In this document: positions 6,352 to 9,511 of the stretch, one piece after another
Layout: each line of letters starts with the position of its first letter
Numbering within the stretch: the stretch's first letter is position 1
Origin: Chloroflexota bacterium
GTDB lineage: Bacteria > Chloroflexota > Dehalococcoidia > Tepidiformales > Tepidiformaceae
Assembly: GCA_021823905.1 (NCBI GenBank)
Contig: JAKALX010000119.1
Coordinates: 1-9,511 of the forward strand
DNA length: 9,511 bases
Direction of reading: 5' to 3'
The notes under the pieces: generated by a model
The model's input: only the letters and a program-made list of their open reading frames with translations
Told to the model about the DNA's origin: nothing
Databases searched by the model: none
Position numbers and translations under genes: made by a program

Positions 6352-6924
6352 ATGGTCCTTAGCGACCGCACCATCCGCCGGGAGATCGAGGCCGGCAACG
6401 TCGTCATCGAGCCCCTTGGCCCCGACGCGATTCAGCCGGCAAGCGTCGACCTGCGCCTCGGGAAGCTGTTTCGCGTCTTTCGCAACTCGCGCATCCCGTT
6501 CATCGACGTCAAGAAGGAGTACCCGGACCTCACCGAGCTGGTAGAGATCGACGACGAGCGGCCGTTCGTTCTCCATCCCGGCGAGTTCGCCCTTGCGGTC
6601 ACCTTCGAGCGCGTGAAACTGCCGGACAACATCGTCGGCCGGTTGGAAGGAAAGTCGTCGCTCGGCCGTCTCGGTCTGCTGATCCATTCGACCGCCGGCT
6701 ATGTGGATCCGGGCTGGGATGGGGCGCTCACGCTGGAGCTCTCGAATGTGGCCAACCTGCCGATCATGCTCTACCACGGCATGAAGGTGTCGCAGATCTC
6801 GTTCCTGGAGCTAACCGAGCCAGCCGAGTTCCCTTACGGCTCGAAGGAGACGGGCAGCAAGTACCAGTTCCAGGTTGGCCCGACACCAAGCAAGTACTAC
6901 TTGAACTTCCGCGAACGGGAGTAG
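6352..6924 (+). CDS. dcd: dCTP deaminase, probably the bifunctional dUMP-forming type
   Basis: A 190-residue trimeric dUTPase-superfamily enzyme that deaminates dCTP. The bifunctional type goes on to hydrolyse the product to dUMP plus diphosphate, feeding thymidylate synthesis and keeping dUTP low. Seen: MVLSDRTIRREIEAG at the N-terminus, IQPASVDLRLG (27-37), FVLHPGEFAL (72-81), EGKSSLGRLGLL (99-110), HSTAGYVDPGWDG (112-124), the catalytic-position glutamate E129 in LTLELSNVANLP, and a C-terminal lid SKYQFQVGPTPSKYYLNF (169-186). Length and motif positions agree, as I recall it, with the bifunctional Mycobacterium tuberculosis Dcd: S102, R106, A115 and E129 fall on the same numbers. The E. 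coli-type monofunctional enzyme differs around TAHRID. Bifunctionality is therefore inferred from similarity. Followed 36 nt later by the Uma2 gene. Confidence 0.95.
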   Translation: MVLSDRTIRREIEAGNVVIEPLGPDAIQPASVDLRLGKLFRVFRNSRIPFIDVKKEYPDLTELVEIDDERPFVLHPGEFALAVTFERVKLPDNIVGRLEGKSSLGRLGLLIHSTAGYVDPGWDGALTLELSNVANLPIMLYHGMKVSQISFLELTEPAEFPYGSKETGSKYQFQVGPTPSKYYLNFRERE

Positions 6925-6948
6925 TCGAAAGGCACCGAACGGGTGGGC

Positions 6949-6954
6949 TATACT
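6949..6954 (+). promoter_or_regulatory. Putative -10 box (TATACT) for a leaderless Uma2 transcript
   Basis: TATACT is followed by six bases and then ATG 6961, with no Shine-Dalgarno between. It lies in the 36-nt gap after dcd, so Uma2 may have its own promoter despite the close spacing. No -35 match seen. Confidence 0.45.
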
Positions 6955-6960
6955 GCTGCC

Positions 6961-7536
6961 ATGGCCAGTCCCAGGGTAACTGAGCGTCTCTTGACGGCTG
7001 AGGAGTTCTTCAAGCTTTCCGATCCCATCGAAGGCGGGAAGATGGAGCTTGTCTGCGGAAAGGTAGTGACAGAGATGCCTGTGAGCGGGCAGCACGGTAT
7101 ACGGGCGAGCAGGATCACGCGGCGGTTGGGAGATTTCGCGGAGATGCATGACCAGGGCGAAGTGGCGGTGGAAGCTGGACTCCTCGTCCGCCGCTCCCCG
7201 GACACCGTTCGAGCTCCCGACGTTTCGTTTTTTTCGAACGAAGCGATTCCCGAGGGCGGAATCCCCGAGGAAGGATTCGTGCCTTTCAGGCCCACACTCG
7301 CCATCGAAGTCGTCTCGCCAGACGATTTGGACAAGGACGTCAGCGCAAAGGTTGACGACTACCTCGAAGCGGGCGTCGAGCGCGTCTGGGTGGTCCGGCC
7401 GCGCCGGCACACGGTCACCGTCTACCGCCATGGCGGCACCGCCAGGATTGTCGGCGCCGACGGGGTGCTCACGAGCGAGGACGCCGGCTTCAGCGTCGAA
7501 GGCTTCGAGCTGCCGATAGACTCGCTGTTCGGCTAA
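6961..7536 (+). CDS. Uma2-family (DUF820) putative restriction-endonuclease-fold protein
   Basis: A 191-residue protein of the Uma2 family, which has a PD-(D/E)XK nuclease fold. The family's cellular role is unsettled, and it is expanded in cyanobacteria and Chloroflexota. Seen: TAEEFFKLSD (12-21), MELVCGKVV (28-36), the active-site series D87 in APDVSF, E116 in AIEVVSPDDL, and K130 in DVSAKVDDYLEAGVERVWVV (126-145), then a beta-rich tail ending ELPIDSLFG. The nuclease residues appear intact. ATG 6961 is chosen over the in-frame GTG 6943 because the -10-like TATACT sits between them. The TAA stop overlaps, tail to tail, the TAG stop of the opposing beta-CASP gene. No restriction or methylase partner is seen nearby, so this is probably not part of a restriction-modification system. 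Confidence 0.9.
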   Translation: MASPRVTERLLTAEEFFKLSDPIEGGKMELVCGKVVTEMPVSGQHGIRASRITRRLGDFAEMHDQGEVAVEAGLLVRRSPDTVRAPDVSFFSNEAIPEGGIPEEGFVPFRPTLAIEVVSPDDLDKDVSAKVDDYLEAGVERVWVVRPRRHTVTVYRHGGTARIVGADGVLTSEDAGFSVEGFELPIDSLFG

Positions 7537-8972
7537 TCGCGGCGTTCGTCCATCAGCCAATCGAGCCCGTACTCCTGGTCCTGGCCCACAACATAGGCCG
7601 TCATCCCCAGGTCGCTCTTGATCCGGTGCGCCAGCCCGCGCGAACCCTCCGGCTCGCCATGGTTGAGGAAGATCGCTCGCGGCAATTCGGCGCCGGTCCG
7701 CAGCCAGCGCAGGATCTCGTCCTGGTCTGCGTGCGCCGAGAGCCCGTGGAGCTCGACGACCCGCGCCTCGACCGCGACTGTTTCGCCGTGAATGCGGAGC
7801 GCCTTTGCGCCCTCCAGCAATTCCCGCCCACGTGTTCCGGCCGCCTGGTAGCCGACCATTGCGACCAGGTTGCGGCGGTCCGGGAGCAGACGCTTCAAGT
7901 GGTGCAGCACGCGGCCCCCCGTCAGCATCCCGCTCGACGCGATGATGATTCGGGGACCAGTCATGTCGTTGAGCAGGCGCGATTCTTCGACCGTGTTGTG
8001 GAACCGCACCATCCGCGGGAAGAGCGTGCCGACGGTTGCGCCCTGGATGTCGGCGTCGAGGTACTCCGAGCCGAGGTAGCGGTTGTAGATCTTCGTGATC
8101 TCCGTGGCCATCGGCGAGTCGACGTGGATCGGGATCTGCGGCAGCTCCCGGTCGGCCATCAGCTCCCGCAGCATCAGCGCGACCACCTGCGTCCGGGCCA
8201 TCGCGAACGATGGGATGAGCACCGTCCCGCCTCGCTTCAGCGTTTGCAGGATCGGCCCGCGAATCTGGTCGGCGAGGGGCGTGCGATCATGCTTCCGGTC
8301 GCCGTAGGTGGACTCGAGGACGAGCGCCTCGGTGTGTGGCCGCGGCTGCGGGTCGCGGTGGAGCGGCATGCCATACCGGCCGAGGTCGCCACTGAAGAGC
8401 ACGCTCGCGGCGCGGCCCTCGTGCGAGAGTTCGAGGAGAATCATCGCTGAGCCGAGGATGTGGCCGGCGTCGAAAAACCGGGCGCGGATTCCTCCACCGA
8501 GATCGAGCCAGCGGCGGAAGGCGACTCCGCGCACCTGGAGCATCGTGCGCGCGACGTCCTCGACGGTGTAGAGCGGCAGCGCCGGGTGATGGCGGCTGAA
8601 CTGCTTCTTGTTGGCGTATTCCGCGTCCTCTTCCTGGATCTTCGCCGAGTCGAGCAGCATGACCCGAAGCAGCTCGGCCGTTGGCGCCGTGCAGAAGATG
8701 TGGCCCCGAAAGCCCTCTTTGACCAGCCGCGGCAGGTAACCGGCGTGGTCGAGGTGCGCGTGGGTGACGAGCACGGCGTCGATCGATCCCGGCCGGAACC
8801 GCGGCTCGGCCCAGTTCCGTTCGCGCAGCTCGCGCTCACCCTGGAAGAGACCGCAGTCGACGAGGACGCGGTGCTTGCCAAGCGTCACCACGGTGCGGGA
8901 ACCGGTCACCGTCCCGGCGCCGCCGTAGAACGCAAGGCGCGCGGGTTGCGTCGATTCGGCCTCTCGTGTCAC
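7533..8972 (-). CDS. Metallo-beta-lactamase/beta-CASP ribonuclease-like protein (CPSF73/YSH1 type), probable GTG start
   Basis: About 479 residues: metallo-beta-lactamase domain, inserted beta-CASP domain and C-terminal RMMBL segment, the layout of CPSF73-like RNA nucleases such as Thermus TTHA0252. Likely a cytoplasmic zinc-dependent RNase; RNA targets unknown. Seen (numbered from GTG 8972): FYGGAGTVTGSRT (15-27), zinc motif THAHLDHAGYLPRL (70-83) with H71, H73, D75 and H76, H171 in DAGHILGSA, and D196 in FSGDLGRYG. E220 in LESTYGDRKHD starts the beta-CASP part. ASSGMLTGG (345-353), H414 in LSAHADQDEI and H438 in FLNHGEPEGS complete the site. The GTG start overlaps the preceding gene's stop as GTGA. 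The frame is open to 9041 (ATG) and 9018 (ATG), but those starts overlap the upstream gene by 50-73 nt and add residues before the fold. Choice of start is uncertain. Confidence 0.92.
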   Translation of the reverse strand: MTREAESTQPARLAFYGGAGTVTGSRTVVTLGKHRVLVDCGLFQGERELRERNWAEPRFRPGSIDAVLVTHAHLDHAGYLPRLVKEGFRGHIFCTAPTAELLRVMLLDSAKIQEEDAEYANKKQFSRHHPALPLYTVEDVARTMLQVRGVAFRRWLDLGGGIRARFFDAGHILGSAMILLELSHEGRAASVLFSGDLGRYGMPLHRDPQPRPHTEALVLESTYGDRKHDRTPLADQIRGPILQTLKRGGTVLIPSFAMARTQVVALMLRELMADRELPQIPIHVDSPMATEITKIYNRYLGSEYLDADIQGATVGTLFPRMVRFHNTVEESRLLNDMTGPRIIIASSGMLTGGRVLHHLKRLLPDRRNLVAMVGYQAAGTRGRELLEGAKALRIHGETVAVEARVVELHGLSAHADQDEILRWLRTGAELPRAIFLNHGEPEGSRGLAHRIKSDLGMTAYVVGQDQEYGLDWLMDERRD

Positions 8973-9373
8973 GGGGCGGACGATCGGATCCGGCGAGGAG
9001 TGATGCGGAGTACGACCCATCGGCCCCGCATTTTCGCCCATTCCCTGAGCGTCTCCTCGGCCTGGACGGCGCCGTAGTAGCGCGGCGCCAGGCGTTCGGC
9101 GAGAGCGAATCCATCGGGCTCGACGGACGCGGTTCCCTCGATCGTCACCCAGGCCTCCGGAACCCCGACCGGCTCCTCTACGGAGAGGGCAACGCGCGGG
9201 TCGCGCTCGATCCGCTTCACTTTCGTGGACGAATCGGTCGTGAAGACGCGGGCCTCCCTGCCGTCCCAGTCGAACCAGACGGGGACGACGTTCGGCGAAC
9301 CGTCGCCATTCAGCGTGGCAAGTTTGGCGATGCGCGTGACGCTGAGGAATGCGTCGCGCGCTTCCGGTGTCAT
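8969..9373 (-). CDS. F420-type PPOX split-barrel protein
   Basis: A 134-residue split beta-barrel flavin/deazaflavin-binding protein, resembling PPOX-class F420-dependent enzymes; cofactor and substrate are inferred. Seen: RIAKLATLNGDGSPNVVPVW (14-33), FDWDG (34-38), the VFTTDSSTKVKRIERDPRVA strand-helix (43-62) whose K51/K53/R54 suit cofactor phosphate contact, WVTIEGTASVE (75-85), and a C-terminal strand VVLRITPRRIRS (120-131). ATG 9373 gives the family-like start MTPEARDAF. An in-frame GTG at 9385, with GAGAGGG about 10 nt upstream, is a real alternative that adds four residues. The stop overlaps the next gene's GTG start (GTGA), and the preceding metallo-beta-lactamase gene ends 25 nt upstream, so the three are probably one operon. 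An F420 role would fit a Chloroflexota or actinobacterial host. Confidence 0.86.
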   Translation of the reverse strand: MTPEARDAFLSVTRIAKLATLNGDGSPNVVPVWFDWDGREARVFTTDSSTKVKRIERDPRVALSVEEPVGVPEAWVTIEGTASVEPDGFALAERLAPRYYGAVQAEETLREWAKMRGRWVVLRITPRRIRSSAP

Positions 9374-9398
9374 TTCTTGAACCACCGGCCCGGCCCTC

Positions 9399-9511
9399 TC
9401 AAATCTCTCCGCGCCGCATCCGCCATTCGAGGACGAACGGGTTGTGCTTTCGCTCGAACGCGATCGTCGTCTCGTCCATGTGGCCGGGGAGGACCACGGT
9501 CTCCTCAGGCA
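9399..9511 (-). CDS. C-terminal end of a metallo-beta-lactamase-fold hydrolase (glyoxalase II-like), N-terminus beyond window
   Basis: Only the last 36 codons and a TGA stop are in the window, entering from the right edge. The sequence reads VVLPGHMDETTIAFERKHNP and then FVLEWRMRRGEI. This matches the tail of GloB-like metallo-beta-lactamase hydrolases, in which LPGH carries the last zinc-ligand histidine and is followed by TTI-x-x-E-R-x-x-NPF. The usual GHG is GHM here. Its stop lies 13-25 nt upstream of the F420-type gene on the same strand, suggesting co-transcription. Reaction unknown; thioester or lactone hydrolysis is typical of this group. Confidence 0.75.
   Translation of the reverse strand, partial: PEETVVLPGHMDETTIAFERKHNPFVLEWRMRRGEI

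Noticed and set aside
6961..7536. Uma2 protein as part of a restriction or defence system
   Set aside because: No methyltransferase, specificity subunit or other defence gene is present in the window. Uma2 genes are commonly solitary in some phyla.
7626..8450. A 274-codon plus-strand frame inside the beta-CASP gene
   Set aside because: Shadow frame: composition is unlike a real protein, and the minus strand carries the zinc-binding motifs.

Overview
This is a high-GC bacterial window, densely packed with ordinary-looking metabolic genes on both strands. No mobile element, CRISPR array, tRNA or rRNA is visible. I read eleven protein genes, two of them cut by the window edges. The mix suggests Chloroflexota (Dehalococcoidia/SAR202-like) or a related high-GC lineage. 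It includes an acyl-CoA dehydrogenase, a CaiB/BaiF CoA-transferase, an F420-type split-barrel flavoprotein, a stand-alone Uma2 protein, a Mycobacterium-like dCTP deaminase and a PQQ-type sugar dehydrogenase. This placement is inference from gene content; no marker gene settles it.

Layout. 1-2037 (minus) is a two-gene unit: a class V (alanine/serine-glyoxylate type) aminotransferase whose stop overlaps the start of a PQQ-dependent sugar dehydrogenase running off the left edge (TAATG junction). Divergent from it, 2138-2776 (plus) is a GNAT acetyltransferase, ending 3 nt from a convergent split-barrel (PNPOx-like) flavoprotein at 2780-3259 (minus). Divergent again, 3421-4602 (plus) is an acyl-CoA dehydrogenase. 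A bidirectional hairpin terminator at 4623-4651 separates it from the convergent CaiB/BaiF CoA-transferase (4673-5869, minus), which follows a small four-helix membrane protein (5901-6278, minus). Plus-strand dcd (6352-6924) and a Uma2-family protein (6961-7536) come next. The Uma2 stop codon overlaps, tail to tail, the stop of a beta-CASP metallo-beta-lactamase ribonuclease-like gene (7533-8972, minus). That gene is translationally coupled through GTGA to an F420-type split-barrel protein (8969-9373, minus), which follows the 3' end of another metallo-beta-lactamase-fold gene running off the right edge.

How the genes fit together. The acyl-CoA dehydrogenase and CoA-transferase plausibly serve CoA-thioester catabolism, though they lie on opposite strands and share only a terminator. 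Dcd supplies dUMP for thymidylate synthesis. The remaining genes have no obvious common pathway.

The least ordinary signal is regulatory. Three genes (aminotransferase, membrane protein, Uma2) lack a Shine-Dalgarno sequence and instead carry a TANNNT -10-like box 6-7 nt before the ATG, as expected for leaderless transcripts. Four neighbours carry clear Shine-Dalgarno sites. I see no convincing new biological system here.
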